NCBI RefSeq assembly: GCF_000739015.1
Contig: NZ_JPUG01000062.1
Location: 310,001-374,000 of the forward strand
Reading direction: 5' to 3'
Origin: Microvirga sp. BSC39
GTDB lineage: Bacteria; Pseudomonadota; Alphaproteobacteria; Rhizobiales; Beijerinckiaceae
DNA: 64,000 nucleotides
Part shown: piece after piece, positions 47,957 to 57,979 of the stretch
Layout: every line of letters begins with the position of its first letter
Position numbering within the stretch: position 1 is the first letter of the stretch
Notes under the pieces: model-generated
Database searches by the model: none
Told to the model about the DNA's origin: nothing
Seen by the model: the letters and a program-made list of their open reading frames with translations, nothing else
Program-made: the position numbers and the translations under genes

Positions 47957-49018
47957 ATGCAACTGCTTCGCGACGACGACACTCTCTTTGCGGCCCTGCT
48001 CGCCCGCGATCCTTCCTATGAAGGTTTCGCCTATGTGGGCGTAAAGACCACGGGCATCTTCTGCCGCCTGACCTGCCCGGCCCGCAAGCCGAAGCGCACG
48101 AACGTCGTGTTCTTCGCCTGCCGGGATGCAGCCCAGGAGGCGGGCTTTCGCGCATGCCTGCGCTGCAAGCCTCTCGACATCAAGCCGCCTGCGAGCGAGG
48201 CGCTCCACAGCTTGAGAGAGCGGATCAAGGCGGAGCCCGACCGGCGGTGGAGCGCGGGCGACCTGAAGGCGCTGGGCTACGATCCCTCCACCGTGCGCCG
48301 CGCCTTCCAGCGCGAATACGGCGTCACCTTCGCGCAATATGCCCGGTCGCAGCGGCTGGGGCTCGCGGTCGGCACCTTGCAGCAGGGCGGCTCCGTGATG
48401 GATGCCCAGCTCGATGCCGGTTACGAATCCGGCAGCGGCTTTCGCGAAGCCATCAACAGGCTCATCGGTGACGCGCCGATCCGCATGGCTGCGCACCAGA
48501 TCCTCACGGCGCAATGGCTCGACACGCCCATCGGGGCCATGCTCGTCGTGGTGGACGATGCGGGCGTTCACCTGTTGGAATTCGCCGAACGCAAAGCGCT
48601 CCCCAACGAAATCAAGCGGCTGCGCGAGCGGGTCGGGCCGATCCGGTTCGGACCTCATCCGATGCTCGACAGGCTGGCCGGCGAAGTCGAGCAATACTTC
48701 TCCGGGCAGCTGACGGCATTCACCGTACCGGTGGTTCAGAAGGGCACGCCCTTCGAGGCGAGCGTCTGGGATGCTTTGCGACAGATCCCGGCCGGCCAGA
48801 CCCGCAGCTACGGCGCGCTCGCACACGCCATGGATCGCCCCAATGCGGTGAGGGCGGTGGCCAGGGCCAACGGTGCCAATCAGGTGGCGATCATCGTCCC
48901 CTGTCATCGCGTGATCGGCGCCGACGGGTCCATGACCGGCTATGGCGGAAAGATCTGGCGCAAGCAATGGCTGCTGAACCACGAGCAGCGCATGGCAGCA
49001 TCACACTCGCAGCTTTGA
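47957..49018 (+). CDS. ada: Ada: bifunctional DNA alkylation-repair methyltransferase and transcription activator
   Basis: 353 residues with the full three-part layout. The N-terminal Zn/Cys domain has GIFCRLTCPARKPKRTN and FRACLRCKP, giving the four zinc cysteines, one of which accepts methyl groups from phosphotriesters. The middle is an AraC-type helix-turn-helix (YDPSTVRRAFQREYGVTFAQYARSQRLGLAV). The C-terminal O6-methylguanine methyltransferase has GTPFEASVWDALRQIPAGQTRSYGALA and the acceptor Cys in IVPCHRVIGADGSMTGYGG. It repairs methylated DNA and activates the adaptive response. Confidence 0.96.
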   Translation: MQLLRDDDTLFAALLARDPSYEGFAYVGVKTTGIFCRLTCPARKPKRTNVVFFACRDAAQEAGFRACLRCKPLDIKPPASEALHSLRERIKAEPDRRWSAGDLKALGYDPSTVRRAFQREYGVTFAQYARSQRLGLAVGTLQQGGSVMDAQLDAGYESGSGFREAINRLIGDAPIRMAAHQILTAQWLDTPIGAMLVVVDDAGVHLLEFAERKALPNEIKRLRERVGPIRFGPHPMLDRLAGEVEQYFSGQLTAFTVPVVQKGTPFEASVWDALRQIPAGQTRSYGALAHAMDRPNAVRAVARANGANQVAIIVPCHRVIGADGSMTGYGGKIWRKQWLLNHEQRMAASHSQL

Positions 49019-49026
49019 GGTTACAG

Positions 49027-49791
49027 ATGTCCGATCAAGTCACGAAGGCCCAGACGTTCAAGGCGCTCCACGTTCCCGGCAATCCGCTCGTCCTGTTCAA
49101 TGTCTGGGATGCGGGCACCGCGAAAGCCGTGGCGGCCAGCGGCGCGAAGGCGCTCGCGACCGGCAGCTGGTCCGTCGCGGCGGCGCACGGCTTCGAGGAT
49201 GGCGAGCAGATGCCCTTCGATCTGGCGCTGGCCAATCTGGAGCGCATCACGGCCGCCACCGATCTTCCGGTGACCATCGACCTGGAGAGCGGCTATGGGG
49301 CCGACCCCGAGGAAGTTGGGGCAAGCGTCGCCCGCGCGGTGCAGGCCGGCGCCATCGGCTGCAATCTCGAGGACAGCGCGCGTGAGACCCGGCCTTTGCG
49401 CGCGATCTCCGAACAGGCTGCACGGCTTAAAGGTGCGAGGAGCGCGGTCGACAGGCTGGGCGTCCCCGCCTTTCTCAACGCGCGCACCGACGTGTTTCTC
49501 GTTGCCCCAGCCGATGCCCATGAAGGCCTCATTGCGGAGGCACTCGAACGCGGACGTGCCTATGCCAATGCCGGCGCGAACGGCTTCTTCGTCCCGGGCC
49601 TCGTCAACGAGGCATTGATCGCCCGCATCGTCGAGGGCTCGCCTCTGCCGGTGAATGTGATGTTCAACGCAGCCATGCCGCCGGCTGCGAGGCTCGCAGA
49701 GCTAGGCGTCGCCCGCATCAGCCATGGGCCGGGTCCCTACCGGACAATGATGAAGGCGCTCGAAAACGCCGCCAGAGCCGCCCTGCTCTGA
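49027..49791 (+). CDS. Isocitrate lyase/PEP mutase superfamily protein
   Basis: 254 residues from ATG 49027 (GAGG upstream), 8 nt after ada, so almost surely co-transcribed with it. It shows the PEP mutase/isocitrate lyase TIM barrel: VLFNVWDAGTAKAVAASGAKALATGSWSVAAAHG, LPVTIDLESGYG, AIGCNLEDSA, FLNARTDVFL and GANGFFVPG. The metal-binding Asp/Glu residues are present, but the KKCGH catalytic loop of isocitrate lyase is not. Members include PEP mutase, oxaloacetate hydrolase/decarboxylase and 2-methylisocitrate lyase; the reaction here is undetermined. Confidence 0.85.
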   Translation: MSDQVTKAQTFKALHVPGNPLVLFNVWDAGTAKAVAASGAKALATGSWSVAAAHGFEDGEQMPFDLALANLERITAATDLPVTIDLESGYGADPEEVGASVARAVQAGAIGCNLEDSARETRPLRAISEQAARLKGARSAVDRLGVPAFLNARTDVFLVAPADAHEGLIAEALERGRAYANAGANGFFVPGLVNEALIARIVEGSPLPVNVMFNAAMPPAARLAELGVARISHGPGPYRTMMKALENAARAALL

Positions 49792-49803
49792 CGGCTGCCT
49801 CCG

Positions 49804-51024
49804 TCAGGCGCGAGCCTTCTCGATCTTCGGCAGGAAGTAGGCGAGCAATCCGATGGCCGGCAGGAACGAGCACACCTTGTAGACGGTCTCGATGCTCGTC
49901 GCGTCCGCGAGATATCCCAGGGCCGCAGCACCCAGTCCCCCCATGCCGAAGGACAGGCCGAAGAACAGGCCGGCGATCATGCCGACGCGACCGGGCACAA
50001 GCTCGGTCGCATAGACCAGGATGGCCGAGAAGGCGGAGGCGAGCACAACGCCGATGATGACGCTCAGCACCGCCGTCCAGAACAGGCCCGCATAGGGCAG
50101 CAGGAGCGTGAAGGGCAGCACGCCAAGGATGGAAATCCAGATCACGTAGCGGCGGCCGATCCTGTCGCCGACCGGGCCTCCGAGCAGCGTACCGGCCGCC
50201 ACTGCGCCGAGGAAGATGAACAGGTAGACCTGCGCATCCTGCACCGACACCTGGAACTTTGAGATCAGGTAGAAGGTGTAATAGCTGGTGAGCCCGGCCA
50301 TGTAGAAGTTCTTCGAGAAGACCAGCAGCATCAGGATCGTGATCGACACGGCGACGCGCCTGCGCGACACGGGTGATGTCTTCTGCGCCGCTTTCGGCTT
50401 CGTCCTCAACTCCACGAGCCTGTCCCGGTACCAGCGCCCGACCGCAAACAGGATCAGCATGGCGAGCAGCGCCACGGCCGAGAACCAGGCAATGCTGCCC
50501 TGCCCGAATGGCACGACGATGAAGGCCGCCAGCAACGGCCCCAGCGCCGTTCCCGCATTCCCTCCGACCTGAAACACCGACTGCGCGAGCCCATGCCGGC
50601 CGCCCGAGGCCATGCGGGCGACGCGGGAGGATTCGGGATGGAACACCGAGGAGCCCATGCCGACGAGCGCTGCGCCCATAAGCAGCATCGGATAGGAATG
50701 GGCCTGCGAGAGCGTCAGCAGGCCGATGAGGGTGAAGCCCATGCCGACCACGAGGGAGAAGGGCTGCGGCCTGCGGTCCGTGAACGTGCCGACCAGCGGC
50801 TGCAGCAGGGATGCGCTCATCTGGAAGGTGAGCGTCAGCAGGCCGATCTGGCCGAAGTCGAGGCGGTAATTGTCCTTCAGGATCGGGTAGATCGCCGGAA
50901 GCAGCGACTGAATCAGGTCGTTCAGCAGGTGGGACACGCTGATGGCGGCCAGGATGGGGACCGCGACCCTCTCCGCCGAGGTCTGGACAGGTGCAGCGGT
51001 CATGACAGGCGATTTGGTGTCCAT
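49804..51024 (-). CDS. MFS exporter, fosmidomycin-resistance (Fsr) type
   Basis: 406 residues, twelve predicted membrane helices. The opening AISVSHLLNDLIQSLLPAIYPILKDNYRLDFGQIGLLTLTFQ and LVGMGSSVFHPESSRVARMASGGRHGLAQSVFQVGGNAGTALGPL are the characteristic wording of Fsr-like transporters. Motif A is degenerate (FTDRRPQPF). It should be a proton-coupled drug or metabolite exporter; the natural substrate is unknown. Confidence 0.9.
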   Translation of the reverse strand: MDTKSPVMTAAPVQTSAERVAVPILAAISVSHLLNDLIQSLLPAIYPILKDNYRLDFGQIGLLTLTFQMSASLLQPLVGTFTDRRPQPFSLVVGMGFTLIGLLTLSQAHSYPMLLMGAALVGMGSSVFHPESSRVARMASGGRHGLAQSVFQVGGNAGTALGPLLAAFIVVPFGQGSIAWFSAVALLAMLILFAVGRWYRDRLVELRTKPKAAQKTSPVSRRRVAVSITILMLLVFSKNFYMAGLTSYYTFYLISKFQVSVQDAQVYLFIFLGAVAAGTLLGGPVGDRIGRRYVIWISILGVLPFTLLLPYAGLFWTAVLSVIIGVVLASAFSAILVYATELVPGRVGMIAGLFFGLSFGMGGLGAAALGYLADATSIETVYKVCSFLPAIGLLAYFLPKIEKARA

Positions 51025-51257
51025 CGAGGGTTCTTTTGTTATGGCATCAGGCCCGGAGCTTACCTCCAGGGGCGTTTCCGGTCCTTCTATAGCCTAGAAC
51101 AGGATGTCGATCCCCTTCCCGTCGTGCAATCCAGGGCTACGGCGCAGGCGGGGCAGAGTTCCTGCTCCTGCTGGCCAGAGACCGAACTGCAACATAATAT
51201 CAATAAGGTCACAACTTCTTCCCATTTCGACCCTAGGGCTGAGAAACCAAGCAATAA

Positions 51258-51272
51258 GCCCGGCAACCGGGC
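51258..51272 (+). promoter_or_regulatory. Short hairpin in the 5' leader of the CAP-RTX gene
   Basis: GCCCGG-CAA-CCGGGC, a perfect 6-bp stem 27 nt before the ATG at 51300. It may affect translation or message stability. The rest of the 275-bp leader shows no gene. Confidence 0.35.
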
Positions 51273-51299
51273 AGATCGATTTGAAACAAGGGGAATTTC

Positions 51300-52508
51300 A
51301 TGTCTCAGGCTACGTCCTATGAGCAATTGATGCTCGAACTGGTGAACCGGGAGCGCGCGAAAACCGGCGCCCAGCCGCTCACCTTCAACGGAAATCTCAA
51401 CGATTCGGCCGACGCACACAGCAATTGGATGATCTCGGCCGATGTCTTCTCCCATACGGGCCTGGCCAGCTCGTCCCCGCACCAGCGGATGATCAACGCG
51501 GGCTACAGCTTCACCGGATCCTATGCCTCGGGCGAGAACATCGCCTGGGCGAGCCTCCAGGGCCCGACAGGGCTGCAGGATGAGGTGGAATACCTGCACA
51601 CGAACCTGATGAACAGCCCGGGTCACAAGGCCAATATCCTCAACGGCAACTATCAGGAAATCGGCATCGGGTTTCAGACCGGGGGCTATCTGACCTGGGA
51701 CGCGGCTTTCGTCACCCAGAACTTCGCCCGCTCGGGTACCAAGGCCTTCCTGACCGGCGTCACCATGGACGACAAGGACGGCGACCGGTTCTACGACATC
51801 GACGAAGGGCTCGGGGGCATCACGGTAACGGCCGTGAGTTCGACCGGGGCCAAGTACACGACCACGACGGGGAGCGCGGGCGGCTACAACCTGGCCCTGG
51901 CGGCGGGCGCCTATACGGTCACGTTCTCCGGGGGCGGCTATGCTCCCGTCACCAAGCAGGTGACCATCGGAACGGCGAACGTGAAGCTCGACCTCATCGA
52001 TCCGACAGGCGGCACAACAACCAGCAGCACTCCGATCATCGGCACGGCGACGGCCAACAGCCTCTCCGGCACGGCGGCGGCCAACACGATCAAGGGCCTG
52101 GGCGGCAACGACAAGCTCTACGGCAAAGCCGGCAACGACAAGCTTTACGGCGGCACCGGCAGCGACGGGCTTGTGGGCGACACCGGCAATGACCGCCTCT
52201 ACGGCGAGAGCGGCAAGGACAGGCTCAACGGGAGCAGCGGCAACGACATCCTCACCGGCGGCTCCGGTGCGGACAGCTTCCGCTTCACCGGCAAGTGGGG
52301 CGCCGACAAGATTACGGACTTCACGAACGGCGTCGACCGCATTGACCTGCGCGGCAACGGCTTGAGCTTCCGTGAGCTCAGCATCGCCCAAGGCCATGGC
52401 GACAGCGATGGCAGAGCGGACGATGTGATCATCAAGGCCAACGGCCAGTCGATCGCGCTGCTCAACGTGAAGGCTTCGCTGATCGGCGCCTCGGACTTCC
52501 TGTTCTGA
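51300..52508 (+). CDS. Secreted CAP-domain protein with SdrD-B-like domain and RTX repeats
   Basis: 402 residues, ATG with AAGGGG upstream. Residues ~5-145 form a CAP (SCP/PR-1) domain: LMLELVNRERAKTGAQPL, ADAHSNWM, GENIAWAS and HTNLMNSPGHKANILNGNYQEIGIGF, containing the conserved His/Glu cavity residues. Residues ~160-235 look like an SdrD-B/Cna-B type beta-sandwich (DDKDGDRFYDIDEGLGGITVTAVSSTG). Residues ~255-330 are GGxGxD-type calcium-binding repeats (GGNDKLYGKAGNDKLYGGTGSDGL). There is no N-terminal signal, as expected for type I secretion via a C-terminal signal. Function of the CAP domain is unknown. Confidence 0.9.
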   Translation: MSQATSYEQLMLELVNRERAKTGAQPLTFNGNLNDSADAHSNWMISADVFSHTGLASSSPHQRMINAGYSFTGSYASGENIAWASLQGPTGLQDEVEYLHTNLMNSPGHKANILNGNYQEIGIGFQTGGYLTWDAAFVTQNFARSGTKAFLTGVTMDDKDGDRFYDIDEGLGGITVTAVSSTGAKYTTTTGSAGGYNLALAAGAYTVTFSGGGYAPVTKQVTIGTANVKLDLIDPTGGTTTSSTPIIGTATANSLSGTAAANTIKGLGGNDKLYGKAGNDKLYGGTGSDGLVGDTGNDRLYGESGKDRLNGSSGNDILTGGSGADSFRFTGKWGADKITDFTNGVDRIDLRGNGLSFRELSIAQGHGDSDGRADDVIIKANGQSIALLNVKASLIGASDFLF

Positions 52509-52525
52509 TTTCACCTCCAGCGGCA

Positions 52526-52559
52526 AAGAAAAAGGCGGGCTTTCGGCCCGCCTTTTTTT
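52526..52559. terminator. Bidirectional terminator between CAP-RTX and dicarboxylate symporter genes
   Basis: AAAAAGGCGGGC-TTTC-GGCCCGCCTTTTTTT. A long GC stem flanked by A and T runs reads as a terminator on both strands, serving the two convergent genes. Confidence 0.9.
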
Positions 52560-52578
52560 ACTGATCGGCTGTCGTGAC

Positions 52579-53853
52579 TTACTCTGCCGCGACGAGAACC
52601 GTCTCCCGGGCAGGCGCGCGCGTCTCGACGGCACCGTCATAGACGGCCTGATCGAGAATGCCCTCCTCCTTGGCCACGAGCACGGGCACGAGAACCTGGC
52701 CGGTGACGTTGGTCATGGTGCGCATCATGTCGACCACGCGGTCGATGGCGATGATGTAGCCGATGCCTTCCAGCGGCAGGCCTGCGGTGCTCAAGGTGAG
52801 CGTCAGCATCACGATGGAGGTGCCGGGCACGCCGGCGGTGCCGAGCGAACCGAGCACGGCCGTGAGGCCGATGAGCACGTACTGCGTCACCGTGAGATCG
52901 AGCCCGAAATACTGCGCGATGAAGATCGACGCGATGGCCGGGTAGATGGCCCCGCAACCGTCCATCTTCACGTTGGCGCCGAGCGGCACCGCGAAGCTCG
53001 CATAGCTCTGCGGCACGCCGAGCTTCTCGACCGCAACGCGCAGGGACATCGGCAGGGTGGCGAGGCTCGACGAGGTGGCGAAAGCCATCTGCATAGCCGG
53101 CAGCGCACCGCGGAAGAAGCGGCCCACCTTCAGGCCATGCAGCTTCAGGAGACCGCCATAGACCACGATGATGTGGAACAGGCAGGCGAGATACATGGCG
53201 GCGATGAACTTGCCGAGGGGCAGCAGCGACGACAGGCCGTAGCGCCCGACCACCCAGGCGATGAGCCCGAAGGTGCCGATGGGCGTAAGCTGCAGCACCC
53301 AGCGGGTGATGCGGAAGATGAGCGTTGCACCCTGATCGACCAGATTGCGAATGCCAACGGTCTTCTCGCCCAGCGACACGAGTGCGGCGCCGACGATGCC
53401 GGAGAAGAAGAGCACCTGCAGCACGTTGGTGTCGGCCATAGCCTTGATCGGGTTCGTCGGCACGATGCCGATCAGCACCTCGAGCGGGGTCGGTATGGTG
53501 CGCGGCTTCACCTCGCCGAGCGGCAGATTCGACAGGCCGAGGCCCGGGTCGATCAGGTGGCCGAACGCGATGCCGACCAGCACGGCAATCGCCGAGGTGG
53601 CGACGAACCAGAACAGGGTGCGCAGGCCTAAGCGCGCCACGTTGCCGGCTTCGGCGAGCTTGGCCACGCTGGACGTGATGGTGAAGAACACGAGCGGGAT
53701 GACGATCATCCGCACGAGGTTCAGGTAGATGTCGCCCAGCGGCTTGAACCAGACGGCCGCCTGCTCGCCGGCGAGGACACCTGCTAAGATGCCGAGGGCA
53801 AAGCCCACCGCGACCCGCTGCCAGAGCGGACGGGTAAACCACGATTGCAGCAT
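52579..53853 (-). CDS. Dicarboxylate/amino acid:cation symporter (DctA/GltP family)
   Basis: 424 residues from ATG 53853. Family blocks are QRVAVGFALGILAGVL, LGDIYLNLVRMIVIPLVFFTITSSVA, MAFATSSSLATLPMSLRVA (the serine-rich reentrant loop), VPLGANVKMDGCGAIYPAIASIF and GTAGVPGTSIVMLTLTLSTAGLP, then RVVDMMRTMTNVTGQVLV with substrate and Na/H-binding residues. It imports C4-dicarboxylates or acidic amino acids. The frame stays open further upstream only because it runs antisense to the next gene. Confidence 0.92.
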   Translation of the reverse strand: MLQSWFTRPLWQRVAVGFALGILAGVLAGEQAAVWFKPLGDIYLNLVRMIVIPLVFFTITSSVAKLAEAGNVARLGLRTLFWFVATSAIAVLVGIAFGHLIDPGLGLSNLPLGEVKPRTIPTPLEVLIGIVPTNPIKAMADTNVLQVLFFSGIVGAALVSLGEKTVGIRNLVDQGATLIFRITRWVLQLTPIGTFGLIAWVVGRYGLSSLLPLGKFIAAMYLACLFHIIVVYGGLLKLHGLKVGRFFRGALPAMQMAFATSSSLATLPMSLRVAVEKLGVPQSYASFAVPLGANVKMDGCGAIYPAIASIFIAQYFGLDLTVTQYVLIGLTAVLGSLGTAGVPGTSIVMLTLTLSTAGLPLEGIGYIIAIDRVVDMMRTMTNVTGQVLVPVLVAKEEGILDQAVYDGAVETRAPARETVLVAAE

Positions 53854-54049
53854 GTGAATTGCCTTATATTTACGAACGTGAGTTGTATTAATACCCGGGC
53901 GGGCGCAACGCAAATGTCGCAGGCGCAGGGCTGAGGCTGGCCACGTGCATGGATAGGCAAGACTCACAATGGTGTGTGGCGGGTTGCGGGCCAGGAACGC
54001 GGGTCCATCTCGGGTCTTGTCGGACGGTAACAGGATATCCGAAGTGACC

Positions 54050-55159
54050 ATGCCCTCTTGTTTTCCTCGCGGCTTCCGACACGCTGGATTGTCGCTCCTG
54101 ATCCTCGTTACCGGCAGCATCGGTGCGGGCGCCCAACCGGCCTCCCCTGCGCCTGTCGCTCCCGACAGCCGGCTGATCGAGGAGACGGTCGAGCGGGCCA
54201 AGGACCTGCCCAACCTCCGCTCGCTCATCGTCACCCACAACGGCACCGTCTTGACGGAGCAGGCGCTCGGCGGCACGAGGCTGGACCGTCCCACGAACAT
54301 CAAATCCGCGTCCAAGACCATCATGTCGGCCCTCGTCGGCATCGCGATCGAGCGCGGGGTCCTGCAGGGCGTGGACCAGCCGGTGGCATCGATCCTCGAC
54401 CAGAGCATACCGTCGGATGCCGACCCGCGCGTGAGGCAGATCACCGTCGGGCATCTGCTCTCCATGCAGGCCGGGCTGGAGCGAACCTCAGGCCGCAACT
54501 ACGGCGCCTGGATCAGCAGCGGCAACTGGGTGCGGGACGCCCTCTCACGGCCGTTCGTGGATGAGCCCGGCGGGCGCATGCTCTACTCGACCGGCAGCAC
54601 GCATCTGCTCTCCGCGACGCTCACACGCGCCTCGAAGCGCAGCACCCTGGAGCTTGCCCGCGACTGGCTCGGCGAGCCGCTGGACATCACCGTTGCGCCC
54701 TGGACCCGCGATCCGCAGGGCATCTATCTCGGCGGCAACGAGATGGCGCTCTCGCCCCGCGCTCTTCACCGCTTCGGAGAAATGTATCGCCAGGGCGGCA
54801 CCATCGACGGCAAGCGCGTGGTGTCGGAGAACTGGATCAGGGAATCATGGACGCCGCGCACGTCATCGCCCTTCACCGGTGACCGTTATGGCTATGGCTG
54901 GTTCATGCGCGACATGGGCGGGCATACGGCCCATTACGCCTGGGGCTTCGGCGGGCAGATGCTCTACGTGATTCCGACCCTCGGACTGACGGTCACCATG
55001 ACATCCGACCCGACCGAGCCGTCACGGGAGGACAACTATATCGGCCAGCTCCACGCGCTCGTCGCCGACGGCATCGTCCCGGCGCTTCTGCCGAAACAGG
55101 AGGACACGACCGGAAGCATCGGATCGGGCGCGCAGCCGTCGTCCGGGGCGCCGCTCTAG
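54050..55159 (+). CDS. Serine hydrolase, class C beta-lactamase-like
   Basis: About 369 residues from ATG 54050 (GTG 54044 possible). A signal peptide is present (AGLSLLILVTGSIGAGAQ). The catalytic SxxK is in NIKSASKTIMSALVGIAIERG, the second motif is probably the Tyr in RMLYSTGSTHLLSATL, and the third is around AHYAWGFGGQMLYVIP. This is the beta-lactamase/D-alanyl-D-alanine carboxypeptidase (PF00144) fold; true beta-lactamase activity is not implied, and many members are periplasmic esterases or peptidases. It diverges from the dicarboxylate symporter. Confidence 0.88.
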   Translation: MPSCFPRGFRHAGLSLLILVTGSIGAGAQPASPAPVAPDSRLIEETVERAKDLPNLRSLIVTHNGTVLTEQALGGTRLDRPTNIKSASKTIMSALVGIAIERGVLQGVDQPVASILDQSIPSDADPRVRQITVGHLLSMQAGLERTSGRNYGAWISSGNWVRDALSRPFVDEPGGRMLYSTGSTHLLSATLTRASKRSTLELARDWLGEPLDITVAPWTRDPQGIYLGGNEMALSPRALHRFGEMYRQGGTIDGKRVVSENWIRESWTPRTSSPFTGDRYGYGWFMRDMGGHTAHYAWGFGGQMLYVIPTLGLTVTMTSDPTEPSREDNYIGQLHALVADGIVPALLPKQEDTTGSIGSGAQPSSGAPL

Positions 55160-55196
55160 TGTTTGTCTTACGTGGAGCGGCAGACGGGGGCGCGGC

Positions 55197-55688
55197 TCAC
55201 ATCCGTTCGCCGGGCAATTGGCTGGCCTGCTTCACCCAGGCGGCGAACTGCGCTTCATCGAACGTGTCGTTCTCGTGGATGTGGAAATAGCGCACCTCCT
55301 TCTGCTTGGACGTCTCAGGAGGGACAGGATCCAGCGACGTGCCCCGGAAGAAAGCCACCTTGATGTACTTCGCGAAGCAATGAAGGCTCAGGAACCACCC
55401 CTGGCCTTCGAGGCCGTAGAACGGCGAGTTCCATTTGACGGCCTTATGCACGCCGGGGACGGTGCGCTCGATTAGCGCGTCGATGCGGCGCCCGATATCG
55501 CTTTTCCAGCCTGGCATAGCAGCAATATAAGCCTGCACAGGCGCATCGCCGTAGCCCATCGCGATCTGCGGGTTGCCGCCCGACAGCAGAGTTGGTGAAG
55601 GGGTCTGCCCAGTGGATAGCCCGGTCTGAAGCGTCTTCGTAGCCATCACCGGCGTTTTGGAGCGCCTTTTGAGTGCAGGATCGGTCAT
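55197..55688 (-). CDS. DUF1801 domain-containing protein
   Basis: 163 residues. The core YIAAMPGWKSDIGRRIDALIERTVPGVHKAVKWNSPFYGLEGQGWFLSLHCFAKYIKVAFFRGTSLDP matches DUF1801 (YdhG-like, SRPBCC-unrelated small fold). The first ~40 residues are low-complexity Thr/Ser/Lys sequence. Function is unknown in the family. The convergent serine hydrolase ends 37 nt away. Confidence 0.85.
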   Translation of the reverse strand: MTDPALKRRSKTPVMATKTLQTGLSTGQTPSPTLLSGGNPQIAMGYGDAPVQAYIAAMPGWKSDIGRRIDALIERTVPGVHKAVKWNSPFYGLEGQGWFLSLHCFAKYIKVAFFRGTSLDPVPPETSKQKEVRYFHIHENDTFDEAQFAAWVKQASQLPGERM

Positions 55689-55732
55689 CGGCTCACCCCG
55701 TTGGCGATGTGCGGGCGCTCTTCATCTCAATG

Positions 55733-55758
55733 AAAAGGCGGGCTTGAGAGCCCGCCTT
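55733..55758 (-). terminator. Rho-independent terminator of rpoD
   Basis: AAGGCGGGC (55735-55743) and GCCCGCCTT (55750-55758) with a 6-nt loop. On the minus strand the stem is followed by TT (TTTT in all), 26 nt past the rpoD stop. Confidence 0.85.
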
Positions 55759-55783
55759 CATAATGTCAGTCAGTTCTGACTTA

Positions 55784-57784
<2,001 letters not shown>

Positions 57785-57979
57785 GCTTTGCTCAACTCCA
57801 GCGCCCCGCCTGTCCCCCCTACAGGACCTGCGCTGCGCGAAAGGGCGGCCAGCCTTGAAGGCTCCGCCACCCGAAATTCATTCCCGATTATAAACAGTGA
57901 GTCGCTGACTAACCGTTAACCATCTCCTGCTCAAACTGTGGCAGCCGCCCGACCTGCCGCATTTTTGAAATCCTGACCA

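Noticed and set aside
51246-51272. AAGCCCGGCAACC resembling the core of a SAM-I riboswitch
   Set aside because: The bases form a simple 6-bp hairpin with their own neighbours. The other conserved SAM-I helices are missing, and the downstream gene is not in sulfur metabolism.
54050-55159. Serine hydrolase as an antibiotic-resistance beta-lactamase
   Set aside because: Only the SxxK motif is clear; the second and third motifs differ from class C beta-lactamases, so a general PF00144 hydrolase is the safer call.
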